A stretch of 64,000 nucleotides of DNA from Spirochaetales bacterium (GTDB lineage: Bacteria > Spirochaetota > Spirochaetia > Sphaerochaetales > Sphaerochaetaceae): contig JAGABZ010000013.1 of the NCBI GenBank assembly GCA_017614375.1, positions 76,414 through 140,413 on the forward strand, read 5' to 3'. The notes below the pieces were generated by a model. The model ran no database searches and had not been told where the DNA came from. It saw only the letters and a list, made by a program, of their open reading frames with translations. The stretch's first letter is position 1. Each line of letters starts with the position of its first letter. The position numbers and the translations under genes were made by a program. Below are positions 43,010 through 52,149 of this stretch, piece by piece.

Positions 43010-45496
43010 TCAACCCATTATTACTTCGACGAGGTGCTTCTTTCCGTCGCAGAAGGAAAGCGGGATATAAGCGGTGCCTGTCTCCTTTCCGTCGACGAGG
43101 AGTCTCTTCACCCCGCGCTGGACGGCAGAGGGGTTGGAGTACTTGATGCTGAACTCGGTGTTCCTGAAGGTGCGCACCGCGGTGAAGGTCTTCCACGAGG
43201 CCGGGACGCACGGGTCGAGGATCAGGCCCTTGTAGTCCGGCCTGATGCCGAAGATGTTCTCGCAGAGCACCCTCTCACGGGTCGGAGCGGAGCCGGTGAG
43301 CCAGGTGTGGCCGGCGCGGCCGTATTCCTGGCTGGCGGGGCTGCAGACGTACTCGGGATAGACAAACGGCTCGGCGGCGTAGTTGAACGGATTGTCCTTG
43401 GCACAGACGGCCGGCAAGGTGCTGTAGAAATAGTGCCATGCGCGGTCGCCCTCACCGGCGTAGCAGAGGGAGGCGATGAACCAGCTCTCGGCGTGGCGGA
43501 AGAAACTGCCGTTCTCCTTCTTTCCGGGCGCGTTGCGCTTCCAGGCGGTGTAGTCCACAGGCGGCTTGCCCTTGGCCAGGGTGTAGTCGGCGGTGCACAG
43601 GGCGATTCCGCCCTTGGCCACGAGTTTCTTCTCTACCGCCTTGCGGCTGGTTTCGAACTGCTCGGGGGTGGCCAGGCCGCTGTACAGGGCCCAGGCGATC
43701 GGCTCGAGGAACAGCCTGCCGTCGGTGTCGGCGGAACCGACATCCTGGCTCTTGTCCTTGTTCGGTCCGAGCAGGCGGACAAAGGTGCCGGTGGAGTCGA
43801 CGCAGTACTTGCTGACGGTCTTCTTGATGAGAGCAGCCTTGGAGCGGGAATCGGCGGCCAGTTCGGGCTTTTTGATGAAGTCGCACAGTTCGGCGAAGTC
43901 GCTGAAGGCCTTGTACAGCTGCATGGCGGCCATGACCGAGCCGTGGTCCTCGAATCCGGAGAGGTCGTCGTTCCAGTCGGCGTCGAACATCTGCGGGATG
44001 CCGTCGTCGCTGTGGGTCCAGACCTGGCTGAGGGCCATCTGGCAGTGTTCGAAGATCGAGCCTTCGCGGGCAGGGCGCTGTTCCTTGGCGTCGGCGTAGG
44101 GAACGATTTCGTCAAGCAGCGAGGTGTCGCCGGTTTCCTTTACATACTCGCACACGGCATAGATGAACCAAATCGGATCGTCGCAGGCGTGGAAGTCCAG
44201 AGTTCCCGGGGCGGAGACGTAGAAGTTGTGGTAGGTTCTGCCGTCGGAGAACATCTGCTCGGCGATGTACTTGATAAAGGCGCGGGTCTTCGGGCTTTCC
44301 TGGGCAAGTCCTGCCAGAATGTCCTGCAGGATGTCCCTGAAACCGAAGCCGTACTCGAATCCGGAGTGGAAGCGGCTCTTCATCCTGTTGAGGTTGAGAA
44401 CCATGGCGCACTGGTACTGGATCCACTTGAACGATGGCCCGAAAAGCCTGTTTCCGGGTACATGGAAGCGCAGTTTGTCGAAATCAGCCTGCCATTCCTT
44501 TTTCACCTTTGCCAGCATCTTTTCCGCCGTCTCGGGGTTGGAGAGCTTGGCGCAGATGGAGCGGAGCTCCTTTTTGCCCTTGTGGTAGTAGTTGTCAGTG
44601 CTGCCGGCGGCGCTGAAGATGGTGAAGGTCGTCTCCCCGTTTGCCGGAATCGTGATGTCGAAGCACACGACCGAGAGCGAGCTGGTCGAATCCTGGGCGT
44701 TGGCGCAGGAAAGGACGCCGGTCTCGGGAGCCAGCGGGTCGGCCATCGTCCTGGTGTAGTGCCCGACGAAGTCCTCGTAGCGCATGCTGTACTGTACGAG
44801 CTTCTCGCTGGAGCCGTGCAGCAGGACCTTTCCGAAGAACCCGTAGTCGGCGTCCTCGTCGTCGTCGAACGGGATTCCGTAGCCGTTGAACCAGATCAGC
44901 GAGTCGAGCTTCTTGTCGTAGAAGCCGCCGGCCATCATCATCGAGTTGAAGCCTGAGAACTGCAGGGCGCGGGCGTCACCGACGTTGACCGGATTGACAC
45001 CGAAGACGCGGAGCTTTCTCTCCCTGTTCTCGGTGTTTTTGACATTGACCAGCTGGACCATCGCGTCGAACTCGTCGGGGATGAAGCAGCGGGTCCTGGT
45101 CTGAAGGCCCATGTACTCCGTCTCGCGGGTCACGCAACCGAAGGAATAGGTCGTGGTGAGCTTCTGGTCTTGGTGGAGCACCGGGTACCAGCAGTCGGTG
45201 AAGTACTTGCCGTTCTCGCTGAAGTAGATGAACGAACCGAGCTGGCGGCACTTGTACGGGTCCTCGTGGACAAATCCGTTGACCAGATCGCCCTCCTGGG
45301 TTCCGATTCTTGCAAACGAGGAACCGTTGTTGGTGATTCCCCAGCAGAGTGTCTTGGTGGGTTCCTGGTTGCGCCTGGTCTCAAGCATCAGCCAGGGCTC
45401 GCGGGTCATGTTTCCCGCCTCTTCCCTTATGCATACGTCACCGTTTCTGAGGAAGGAGAAATCTCCGTTCCGGCCTGTTTTTCCCTTTCTGTTCAT
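43010..45496 (-). CDS. GH94-family disaccharide phosphorylase (828 aa)
   Basis: Cleaves a beta-linked disaccharide with phosphate, giving a sugar-1-phosphate. The (alpha/alpha)6 barrel has the family blocks FEYGFGFRDILQD, DADWNDDLSG (proton-donor Asp at about residue 507) and AGHTWLTGSAP with YKGLILDPCVP. The N-terminal beta-sandwich does not resemble the standard cellobiose or chitobiose phosphorylase opening, so the specificity is open. No signal peptide: a cytosolic enzyme, fed by the importer. The ATG at 45496 follows GGGGG. The operator word TTTAACGTGAAA lies 21-34 bases upstream. Confidence 0.9.
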   Translation of the reverse strand: MNRKGKTGRNGDFSFLRNGDVCIREEAGNMTREPWLMLETRRNQEPTKTLCWGITNNGSSFARIGTQEGDLVNGFVHEDPYKCRQLGSFIYFSENGKYFTDCWYPVLHQDQKLTTTYSFGCVTRETEYMGLQTRTRCFIPDEFDAMVQLVNVKNTENRERKLRVFGVNPVNVGDARALQFSGFNSMMMAGGFYDKKLDSLIWFNGYGIPFDDDEDADYGFFGKVLLHGSSEKLVQYSMRYEDFVGHYTRTMADPLAPETGVLSCANAQDSTSSLSVVCFDITIPANGETTFTIFSAAGSTDNYYHKGKKELRSICAKLSNPETAEKMLAKVKKEWQADFDKLRFHVPGNRLFGPSFKWIQYQCAMVLNLNRMKSRFHSGFEYGFGFRDILQDILAGLAQESPKTRAFIKYIAEQMFSDGRTYHNFYVSAPGTLDFHACDDPIWFIYAVCEYVKETGDTSLLDEIVPYADAKEQRPAREGSIFEHCQMALSQVWTHSDDGIPQMFDADWNDDLSGFEDHGSVMAAMQLYKAFSDFAELCDFIKKPELAADSRSKAALIKKTVSKYCVDSTGTFVRLLGPNKDKSQDVGSADTDGRLFLEPIAWALYSGLATPEQFETSRKAVEKKLVAKGGIALCTADYTLAKGKPPVDYTAWKRNAPGKKENGSFFRHAESWFIASLCYAGEGDRAWHYFYSTLPAVCAKDNPFNYAAEPFVYPEYVCSPASQEYGRAGHTWLTGSAPTRERVLCENIFGIRPDYKGLILDPCVPASWKTFTAVRTFRNTEFSIKYSNPSAVQRGVKRLLVDGKETGTAYIPLSFCDGKKHLVEVIMG

Positions 45497-45516
45497 ACTG
45501 CCCCCGTAGTGTGCCG

Positions 45517-45530
45517 TTTTCACGTTAAAT
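45517..45530 (-). promoter_or_regulatory. LacI-type operator before the GH94 gene
   Basis: TTTTCACGTTAAAT on the plus strand, a near-palindrome centred on CG, 21 bases before the GH94 start. The word recurs inverted at 45632 and again at 57372. Confidence 0.6.
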
Positions 45531-45631
45531 GTGTTTTTCCGCACCGGCGGAAAAGCCGTGAAAAGTCGCCTTCGCGTCAATTTCAGGTCCCGCAAGACAT
45601 TAAATCGAAAACGCCCCCGAAAAAACCCTCG

Positions 45632-45645
45632 ATTTAACGTGAAAA
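45632..45645 (+). promoter_or_regulatory. LacI-type operator before the importer
   Basis: ATTTAACGTGAAAA lies five bases before TTGACT (45651-45656), the best -35 candidate for the binding-protein gene. The -10 box is not clear (TACACC at 45672 has a 15-bp spacing). Confidence 0.5.
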
Positions 45646-45738
45646 TTTGCTTGACTTTTCACTTCGGAGAATACACCATGAAAATGCACTTGTCAAATTC
45701 GAAGTGTAAGAAAGTGTCAGAAAAGGAGAGAATGATAT

Positions 45739-47184
45739 ATGAAGAAAACCTTTACTGTTCTTCTCGTCGTCCTGCTGATTGCGTCGGTCTTCATGGCCGT
45801 ATCCTGCAGCAAGGGCGAAACCACCGCCAAATCCTCGGCCAAGAAAGAGACCGTAAAGATTCAGGTGATGGTCGGATTCGGAACCGGAACGGATCCCTCG
45901 CAGATTGCCGTTCATGAGGAACTCCAGAACGAGTTCAACAGCACAATCGGCAAGGAAAAGGGAATCGAGCTCGAGTTCGTCACCGTCCAGTACTCCGACG
46001 CGGCTCAGAAGTTCACCACACTGCTCTCGGCAAAGATGGCCCCGGACATCTGCGGACCCGTCGGCGTCATGGGAGTTGCGAACTTCATCGACGAATGGGA
46101 AGACCTGACCCCGTACCTCGAGAGGGACAACTACGATCTCTCCGTTTTCGACAGTCAGCTTGTTGAGAGCAACCGTTACAACATCGAGGGTGAGTCCAAG
46201 CTCGTCGGACTTCCGATCGGCTACTACCCCTCCGCCCTGTACTACAACGAGGACATCTACGACAGAGCCGGACTGGAGTATCCGCCCACCGAATGGGGCA
46301 CTCCGGAATGGACCTACGACGCCCTGTACGAGCAGGCCAGGAAGATGACCATCGACAAGTGGGGACTGACTCCCGACGACGAGGACTTCGACGAGGACAA
46401 CGTAGTCCAGTACGGCTACGACGGAACCGACTGGAGCCCGTGGAGAGCATGGGTCGGAAAGTTCTTTGACGAGAACGGCAAGTCCGTCGCCCTCGGAATG
46501 ACCGACGACTTCAGGACCGCCACCATGAACAGCCCGGAGTGGATCGAGGCCTTCACCGAACTCGAGAGACAGCTCTATGTCGAGAAGGTCAGACCCAGAT
46601 CCTCCGCCGCGGCCGGCGCATCCCTGTTCGGCGACAACGACCCGCTCGGATCCAACAGACTCGGCGTCTGGGAAGTCTTCTCCTGGATGAGCTACGCCTA
46701 CGAGACTTGGGACGCCAACTTCACCTGGAACATCGGCGCAATCCCCTCGATGAACGGACACGTCGTTTCCGCGACCAACATCGACACATTTGTCATGACC
46801 AAGAGCGGAAACCACAAGGACGAAGCCTGGGAAGTCTACAAGTGGCTCTTCAGCGAAGACGTCTACAACAGGCTCAGCCACAACTACGGCAGCATCCCCG
46901 CCATGAAGTCCCTCCAGGACAAGTGGCTTGACGAGCAGAAGGCCGTCAGACCGAACATCAACTGGCAGGTCCTGCTCGACGCCGGCGAGTACGCCGACAA
47001 CCCGAACAACGAGTCCTGGGTTCCCAACTTCGGAGAGGTCTGGGATGCCATGGAATTCGCCATGTCCAGCATCATCGGCGGACTGTATGACTCTCCGGAG
47101 CAGGTTGCCGAGGAACTCAACGACGAGGTCCAGGGCTACCTGGATGAGTACTGGGCCGCTCAGGACGCCAAGGCCAGCAAATAA
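45739..47184 (+). CDS. sugar ABC transporter substrate-binding lipoprotein
   Basis: A family 1 (extracellular sugar) solute-binding protein of 481 aa. The signal peptide ends in the lipobox FMAVSC with lipidated C23. Typical blocks are DLTPYLERDNYD, the hinge region around GLPIGYYPSALYYNEDIYD and TKSGNHKDEAWEVYKWLFS near the C-terminus. Aromatic residues are plentiful, as expected for a carbohydrate site. GGAGAG stands nine bases upstream. It is followed by two permease genes; no ATPase gene is nearby, so a shared MsmK-type ATPase encoded elsewhere is likely. Confidence 0.94.
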   Translation: MKKTFTVLLVVLLIASVFMAVSCSKGETTAKSSAKKETVKIQVMVGFGTGTDPSQIAVHEELQNEFNSTIGKEKGIELEFVTVQYSDAAQKFTTLLSAKMAPDICGPVGVMGVANFIDEWEDLTPYLERDNYDLSVFDSQLVESNRYNIEGESKLVGLPIGYYPSALYYNEDIYDRAGLEYPPTEWGTPEWTYDALYEQARKMTIDKWGLTPDDEDFDEDNVVQYGYDGTDWSPWRAWVGKFFDENGKSVALGMTDDFRTATMNSPEWIEAFTELERQLYVEKVRPRSSAAAGASLFGDNDPLGSNRLGVWEVFSWMSYAYETWDANFTWNIGAIPSMNGHVVSATNIDTFVMTKSGNHKDEAWEVYKWLFSEDVYNRLSHNYGSIPAMKSLQDKWLDEQKAVRPNINWQVLLDAGEYADNPNNESWVPNFGEVWDAMEFAMSSIIGGLYDSPEQVAEELNDEVQGYLDEYWAAQDAKASK

Positions 47185-47196
47185 GCCGGGGGAAGT

Positions 47197-48123
47197 ATGG
47201 GTAAGAAAAAGGAAAAGAGGATAATCCCCCAGTCCGAGAGATACGCGCGGTTCGGATACTGGTTCATCCTGCCCTGGATGATCGGTTTCACCGTGTTCAC
47301 CTTCGGACCGATGGTATTCTCCCTGTATCTTTCGCTCACGGACTTCGCGGGGACCAGCCTCAGGGACGCCTCGTTCGTCGGTCTGGGCAATTTCAAAAGG
47401 CTCTTTACCGACAGCGAGACCTGGCACAGTCTGAAAGTCACACTGAAATTCGGAATGATGTCACTCCCGCTCGGGCTGGTCGCCGGCTTCCTGCTGGCGT
47501 ACCTCCTGAACATGAAGGTGCCCCTCATGAAGATGTGGCGAACAATCTTCTACCTCCCGGCGATGATAAGCGGAGTCATCGTCGCCACCCTGTGGCGCGG
47601 ACTCTTCGACGACAAGTACGGAATCATCAACTACCTGCTCGGACTGGTCAACATCAACGGTCCGCAGTGGCTGCTTGACCCGAAGTACATCCTCTACTGC
47701 TTCCTCTTCCTCTCCGTCTGGGGATGCGGAGGCGGCATGGTCGTTTACCTCTCGGGACTTCAGAGCATTCCGACCGCTCTCTACGAGGCGGCTGAGATCG
47801 ACGGCTGCAACAAGTTCCAGCAGCTGATCTTCATCACCATCCCGCAGATGACCCCGATTTTCTTCTTCAACATCATCATGGGTCTGATCGGAGCGTTCCA
47901 GTACTTCGCCGAACCGATGACGCTGGTAGGTGCCAACGGAGGCCAGGCAAAGGCGGCCCTGTTCTACAACCTGTATCTGTACAACCACGCGTTCAGGTAC
48001 AGGAACATGGGTTACGCCTCGGCACTGGCCTGGTTCCTGTTCGTAATCGTTCTGGTGCTGACACTGCTTGTGTTCAAGTCTTCGGAACTCTGGGTCTTCT
48101 ATGAAGCGGAGGTGAAGAAATGA
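47197..48123 (+). CDS. sugar ABC transporter permease, MalF-like (308 aa)
   Basis: Six TM helices with the inner-membrane component signature EAAEIDGCNKFQQLIFITIPQM, which docks on the ATPase (positions about 205-226). The N-terminus is a short basic tail (MGKKKEKRIIPQSER) before the first TM helix near 25-45. It overlaps the next permease gene by four bases (ATGA). The pair forms the heteromeric channel for the sugar delivered by the binding lipoprotein. Confidence 0.94.
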   Translation: MGKKKEKRIIPQSERYARFGYWFILPWMIGFTVFTFGPMVFSLYLSLTDFAGTSLRDASFVGLGNFKRLFTDSETWHSLKVTLKFGMMSLPLGLVAGFLLAYLLNMKVPLMKMWRTIFYLPAMISGVIVATLWRGLFDDKYGIINYLLGLVNINGPQWLLDPKYILYCFLFLSVWGCGGGMVVYLSGLQSIPTALYEAAEIDGCNKFQQLIFITIPQMTPIFFFNIIMGLIGAFQYFAEPMTLVGANGGQAKAALFYNLYLYNHAFRYRNMGYASALAWFLFVIVLVLTLLVFKSSELWVFYEAEVKK

Positions 48124-49205
48124 GCAGAGCACTTACAAAACAGCACCTGGCCAAACGGCGGACCATAATCGCCACAGTCCTGATTGTCCTGGCAGCCATC
48201 CTGATTTTGTATCCGGTTGTCTCGATGATCGGCGGCTCGTTCTCCTCCAAGCAGGCGTACAAGACGATTCCGTCCTCGATCGTCCCCCTGGAGGGAAAGG
48301 ACGTCCAGCTCAAAAAGCAGACAATCAAGGTCTCCGGAAGCGACTTCACCATCGCCGAAGGATCCTACAAGGTCTACTGGGTTGAAATCGACGGTGAGAA
48401 ACACGCCCTGGCCGATGTCGGAAAGGACAACGCCACCAAGCAGCGCATCTTCGTAAATCCGGACAACACTTCAGAGACGTACCTCGCCCCGGCGGCGATG
48501 CCGGACGACCGTGTCGTTCACATGGTCTTCCACTTCACCAACTACCCCGAGGCCCTGGAAAAGGCTAACTTCGGACGCTACATCCTGAACACCCTGTTCC
48601 TGGTTGTCGTCAACACGTTCGGAGCCCTGCTCTCGTCGTCTCTCGTCGCGTACGGATTCTCCAGGTTCCGGTTCAAGGGACGCAACGCCCTGTTCATCGT
48701 CCTGCTTTCGACGATGATGCTGCCGGCCCAGGTCTCCCTGATTCCGAGCTTCATCATCTACCAGAAGCTGGGTTGGTATAACACCTACCTGCCGCTGACC
48801 GTAGCCGCGTACTTCGCCTCCAGCCCGTGGAACGTATTCCTGATGAGACAGTTCTTCATGGGACTTCCGATGGAACTGGACGAAGCGGCCAAGATCGACG
48901 GATGCGGACCTCTGAAGATCCTGTGGAAGGTCATCGTACCCCAGTCGACCGCGGTGCTCCTGACGATCACCCTCTCGACGGCGGTGTTCTGGTGGAACGA
49001 CTACTACTACTCGCTGATCTACCTCCAGGACAAGGACAAGTACCCGGTCGCGCTGGGACTGCAGTCCTTCGACGCCCTGTATTTCCAGAGCAGCCACCTG
49101 AAGGCGGCAGCCACCGTCATGATGATGATTCCTCCGATTCTGATGTTCTTCCTCTTCCAGAAGTACTTCATCCAGGGAACCGTCATCTCCGGCGTCAAGG
49201 GTTGA
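48120..49205 (+). CDS. sugar ABC transporter permease, MalG-like, with extra loop (361 aa)
   Basis: The C-terminal two-thirds hold the usual five helices and the coupling motif DEAAKIDGCGPLKILWKVIVP. Between the first TM helix (about 20-42) and the second (about 155-175) lies a hydrophilic insert of roughly 100 residues; in most MalG-type permeases this periplasmic segment is under 40. The insert is beta-rich (KKQTIKVSGSDFTIAEGSY) and may contact the binding protein or the outer-membrane side. Co-transcribed with the other importer genes. Confidence 0.92.
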   Translation: MSRALTKQHLAKRRTIIATVLIVLAAILILYPVVSMIGGSFSSKQAYKTIPSSIVPLEGKDVQLKKQTIKVSGSDFTIAEGSYKVYWVEIDGEKHALADVGKDNATKQRIFVNPDNTSETYLAPAAMPDDRVVHMVFHFTNYPEALEKANFGRYILNTLFLVVVNTFGALLSSSLVAYGFSRFRFKGRNALFIVLLSTMMLPAQVSLIPSFIIYQKLGWYNTYLPLTVAAYFASSPWNVFLMRQFFMGLPMELDEAAKIDGCGPLKILWKVIVPQSTAVLLTITLSTAVFWWNDYYYSLIYLQDKDKYPVALGLQSFDALYFQSSHLKAAATVMMMIPPILMFFLFQKYFIQGTVISGVKG

Positions 49206-49208
49206 CAG

Positions 49209-50135
49209 ATGCAGAACCTGTACGGCGTCAAGCTTTACAGTCCGGCTTTCTGCGACAGCAGGAATCTGGATGCGATGGAGGAATGCGGCATAAACGCCGT
49301 GTTCCTCGGTCGCGATGCCCTGACGCCGTCGTTCTGCGCGGAATTGAACAAACGCGGGCTCTTCTGGAACATAGTCGAGCCCGTTTTCCTTCTTGACGAG
49401 CACGAAACCCGCCCCGCGGCAACCCTCGGCGACGGGTCGGCGGCGGTGGACGACTGGGTCAGGTTCGCCTGCCCGTCGGACGGCGCCCACATGGACGGTG
49501 TCCGTCGGAGGCTCGTTGACGACATCAGAACATACAACCCGCCGGGAGTCTCGCTGGACTTTCTGAGGTTCTTCCAGTTCTGGGAGACCACGGCCCCCGA
49601 CGCGGACCGCGCAGCACTGCCGCAGTCGTGCTACTGCGATGAATGCAGAAAACGCATGCAGGCCTGTGCCGACGCCGCCGAATGGAGGCGAAGCGTCATC
49701 ACATCCACCGCGGGCGAGCTGTCAGGGCTTGCCCGGGAAAACAAAAAAGGCATCAGGGTCGGAATCCATTGCGTGCCGTGGAAACGCGACATGTACGACG
49801 ATGCAATTAGGGATATCATCGGCCAGGACTTCACCGCCCTCGCCCTGGTTGCGGACTACCTGACACCGATGATCTATCATTTCATGATGCGCCGCGAAAG
49901 CGCCTATGTCCGGGAGTTCATCCTCGACATGGCCGCCCAGGGGTGCACCGAGATTCTGCCGTCCGTACAGGCCCGGCAGGTTTACAGACAGGACATAATG
50001 GACGTGCGCGAGTTCGCCGCCGTGATTGACGCGGCGCTGTCGGACCCTTCGCGCGGAGTATTGATATACAGATGGGAGGATCTGGCGGATGACCGGCAGC
50101 GGCTGGAAATCCTGAAATCCGCCCTGAAAGGCTGA
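49209..50135 (+). CDS. TIM-barrel-like protein of the glycan locus (308 aa)
   Basis: No signal peptide, so cytosolic. The pattern of strands ending in polar residues fits a (beta/alpha)8 glycosidase-like barrel: YGVKLYSP, INAVFLG, GLFWNIVEPVFL, GVSLDFLRFFQFW, IRVGIHCVPW, YLTPMIYHFM and GVLIYRWED. A CYCDECRKRM segment could bind a metal. Candidate acids are the Asp of SLDFL and Glu of NIVEP. I do not recognise the family. It starts three bases after the permease stop with AAGGG upstream, so it belongs to the importer operon and probably acts on the imported sugar. Confidence 0.7.
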   Translation: MQNLYGVKLYSPAFCDSRNLDAMEECGINAVFLGRDALTPSFCAELNKRGLFWNIVEPVFLLDEHETRPAATLGDGSAAVDDWVRFACPSDGAHMDGVRRRLVDDIRTYNPPGVSLDFLRFFQFWETTAPDADRAALPQSCYCDECRKRMQACADAAEWRRSVITSTAGELSGLARENKKGIRVGIHCVPWKRDMYDDAIRDIIGQDFTALALVADYLTPMIYHFMMRRESAYVREFILDMAAQGCTEILPSVQARQVYRQDIMDVREFAAVIDAALSDPSRGVLIYRWEDLADDRQRLEILKSALKG

Positions 50136-50151
50136 TTACAGAGGTTTGAGA

Positions 50152-51108
50152 ATGAAGAAGAGTTTCACCCGTATCGCTGCCGCCGCCCTGGCGGTGCTGT
50201 TGCTGGCAATCATCGCACTGACCGTTTCCTGCTCAAAGGATTCCAAAGGCGCCGCGGAAACGGCCAAGGTCGACTACGGCCCGAGCATTCCGTTCGAAAA
50301 GACGGCCAAAGTGACCTGGGCGGGCTGCAGATGCTCCACATACGGAATCAAGCCCTTCCCCTCCGCCGAGGAGTGGGATACATACGTGACCCGCATGGCC
50401 TCCGAGTACGAGGGCAGCATTCCGACCTTTGTCTGGATCGTCGGCTATGTCTCTGGAAACGGCGATGTGCAGAGCTGCACGATCAACTTCCCCCTCGAAG
50501 AAAAGATCCAGGGCGTCGTGACATTCCCCTACGACGAGAACGAGGACTTCCTGACCATGTGCGACGAAAAGGGCTACTCGGTCTGGCTGCAGGTCGAACC
50601 GGGCGACTGCGACGTGGTTTCCCTGGCAAAGGCGACGATGGAGCGCTACAAGAACCACAAGTCGGTCAAGGGATTCGGCGTCGATGTGGAGTGGCACAAG
50701 ACCTACGACACCGAGGGCTACGGAACAAAGATCACCGACGAACTGGCCCGGCAGCTTGACGAGGCAATCAAGTCGGTCGACCCGCGCTTTACCCTTTTCC
50801 TCAAGCACTGGGACATCAACTGGATGCCGGACGAGTACCGCTCCGATATAATCTTCGTAAACGACAGCCAGCAGTTCAAATCGCTCGAGGCCATGAAGAA
50901 ACTGTTCGACGGCTGGGCCAGATGGTTCTACCCCAACGCCGTTCTGTTCCAGATTGGCTACGAGGCCGACTACAACCTCTGGCGCAAGCTGGACAATCCG
51001 AAGAAGGACCTCGGTGATTACCTGGCGGAGGACATCCCCGACGACCAGCATGTGGGAATCATCTGGGTCGACTTCACCCTCAAGCAGGCGATGAAGAAAG
51101 GAAAGTAA
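50152..51108 (+). CDS. glycan-locus lipoprotein, family member 1 (318 aa)
   Basis: Start at ATG 50152, seven bases after GAGG; a TTG two codons earlier is less likely. Lipobox LTVSC gives a lipid anchor. The mature part shares its full length with the products at 51112 and 57394. Shared blocks in order: IVGYVS, a C-x-FPL stretch, GYSVWLQVEPG, VKGFGVDVEW, FLKHWD, FVNDSQ, FQIGYEADYN and GIIWVDFT. Strands ending in acidic residues suggest a glycosidase-like barrel, with the D-V-E of GVDVEW as candidate catalytic residues. I know no named family for it. Confidence 0.75.
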   Translation: MKKSFTRIAAAALAVLLLAIIALTVSCSKDSKGAAETAKVDYGPSIPFEKTAKVTWAGCRCSTYGIKPFPSAEEWDTYVTRMASEYEGSIPTFVWIVGYVSGNGDVQSCTINFPLEEKIQGVVTFPYDENEDFLTMCDEKGYSVWLQVEPGDCDVVSLAKATMERYKNHKSVKGFGVDVEWHKTYDTEGYGTKITDELARQLDEAIKSVDPRFTLFLKHWDINWMPDEYRSDIIFVNDSQQFKSLEAMKKLFDGWARWFYPNAVLFQIGYEADYNLWRKLDNPKKDLGDYLAEDIPDDQHVGIIWVDFTLKQAMKKGK

Positions 51109-51111
51109 GAC

Positions 51112-52134
51112 ATGAAAAAGATGGTTTTGTTTCTTATACTCTGCGTTTTTCTGCTGGTATCCTGCACCGGCGGCATCGAGCTTCCATGGAACAGACCGGA
51201 CAACGGTGATGACAACGGCGGAGGCGGGGGCACCCAGGAACCGGGTGGAACCGGCGCCGTGAAGTGGGCGGGAATCAGGTTTTCCTCATATGGAATGAGG
51301 TCCGCCTACGGAAAGGACAACTTCCCCGACAAGACCAAGACCTCCAACCTGATTTCCAAGATGCGGGGCTACTATGACGACAGCAAGGGAACCTGCATCC
51401 TCATAGTCGGTACGGTCAGCGAGTCCAACTGGACCTGCAGTCTGGATTTCCCGCTGAGCAAGGAAATCGACCTGGTCTACGGCAGCAAGAATGACAGATA
51501 TGAGGATTATCTCACCGCTTTCGACAATGCCGGCTACTCCGTCTGGCTCCAGGTCGAACCGGGCAACGCCGACCTTGTGGCCCTGGCAAAGGAAGTGATG
51601 ACCCACTACAAGAACCACACCTGCGTCAAGGGATTCGGAATCGACGTCGAGTGGTACAGGCCCGCCGGAACCGACGGCTACGGCACCAAGCTCACCGCGA
51701 CCGAGGCCAGGAAAGTCCTGACCGAAATCCGGAAAATCAACTCCGGCTACACCCTGTTCATAAAGCACTGGGACAGGAGATGGCTGACCGACGGAAAGTC
51801 CGCCGACGAGGGCATCATCTACGTCAACGACAGCCAGAACTATCTGGGCCTGGACGAAGACGACGAAATCACCACCGCGCTGATCAACTCCTTCTCCACC
51901 GAGGAACTCAACGAGGCCGCCGAGGACATGATCGACGACTTCTCCAGATGGGCCAAGGCTTACTACCCCAGCCCCGTCATGTTCCAGATCGGATACGAAA
52001 AGGACACGCCCTTCTGGAAGCGGCTGTACACCAACCCCGCCAAGGGCCTGGGCGAGGCAATCGCCGCCGGCATTCAGACCAAGAATGACATCGGCATCAT
52101 CTGGGTGGACTTCACCGTCAACCAGGTTCTGTAG
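51112..52134 (+). CDS. glycan-locus lipoprotein, family member 2 (340 aa)
   Basis: Signal peptide with lipobox LLVSC, then a Gly/Asp-rich linker of about 25 residues (NGDDNGGGGGTQEPGG), then the same domain as its neighbour, with FGIDVEWYR, FIKHWDRRWL, YVNDSQN and FQIGYEKD. Compared with member 1 it has a longer N-terminal linker and an insert of about 20 residues after VNDSQN. The gene lies three bases after the previous one, so the pair is a tandem duplication in the same operon. Outward-facing sugar binding or hydrolysis is inferred. Confidence 0.75.
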   Translation: MKKMVLFLILCVFLLVSCTGGIELPWNRPDNGDDNGGGGGTQEPGGTGAVKWAGIRFSSYGMRSAYGKDNFPDKTKTSNLISKMRGYYDDSKGTCILIVGTVSESNWTCSLDFPLSKEIDLVYGSKNDRYEDYLTAFDNAGYSVWLQVEPGNADLVALAKEVMTHYKNHTCVKGFGIDVEWYRPAGTDGYGTKLTATEARKVLTEIRKINSGYTLFIKHWDRRWLTDGKSADEGIIYVNDSQNYLGLDEDDEITTALINSFSTEELNEAAEDMIDDFSRWAKAYYPSPVMFQIGYEKDTPFWKRLYTNPAKGLGEAIAAGIQTKNDIGIIWVDFTVNQVL

Positions 52135-52149
52135 GAGCGCTGCCGGTCT

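Larger units (their letters stand above)
45517..45645. repeat. inverted repeat region between GH94 and the importer
   Basis: TTTTCACGTTAAAT at one end and ATTTAACGTGAAAA at the other form a perfect 14-bp inverted repeat spanning 129 bp (three times 43). Inside are GCCGTGAAAA at 45555 and a CCGCACCGGCGG dyad. It may be a decayed member of the 42-bp arrays that has come to serve as operators. Confidence 0.5.

Noticed and set aside
42818-44956. 712-codon open frame on the plus strand, antisense to GH94
   Set aside because: It mirrors the GC-rich third positions of the GH94 gene, has no recognisable domain and no ribosome site; similar long antisense frames lie over hydA, hydB and htpG.
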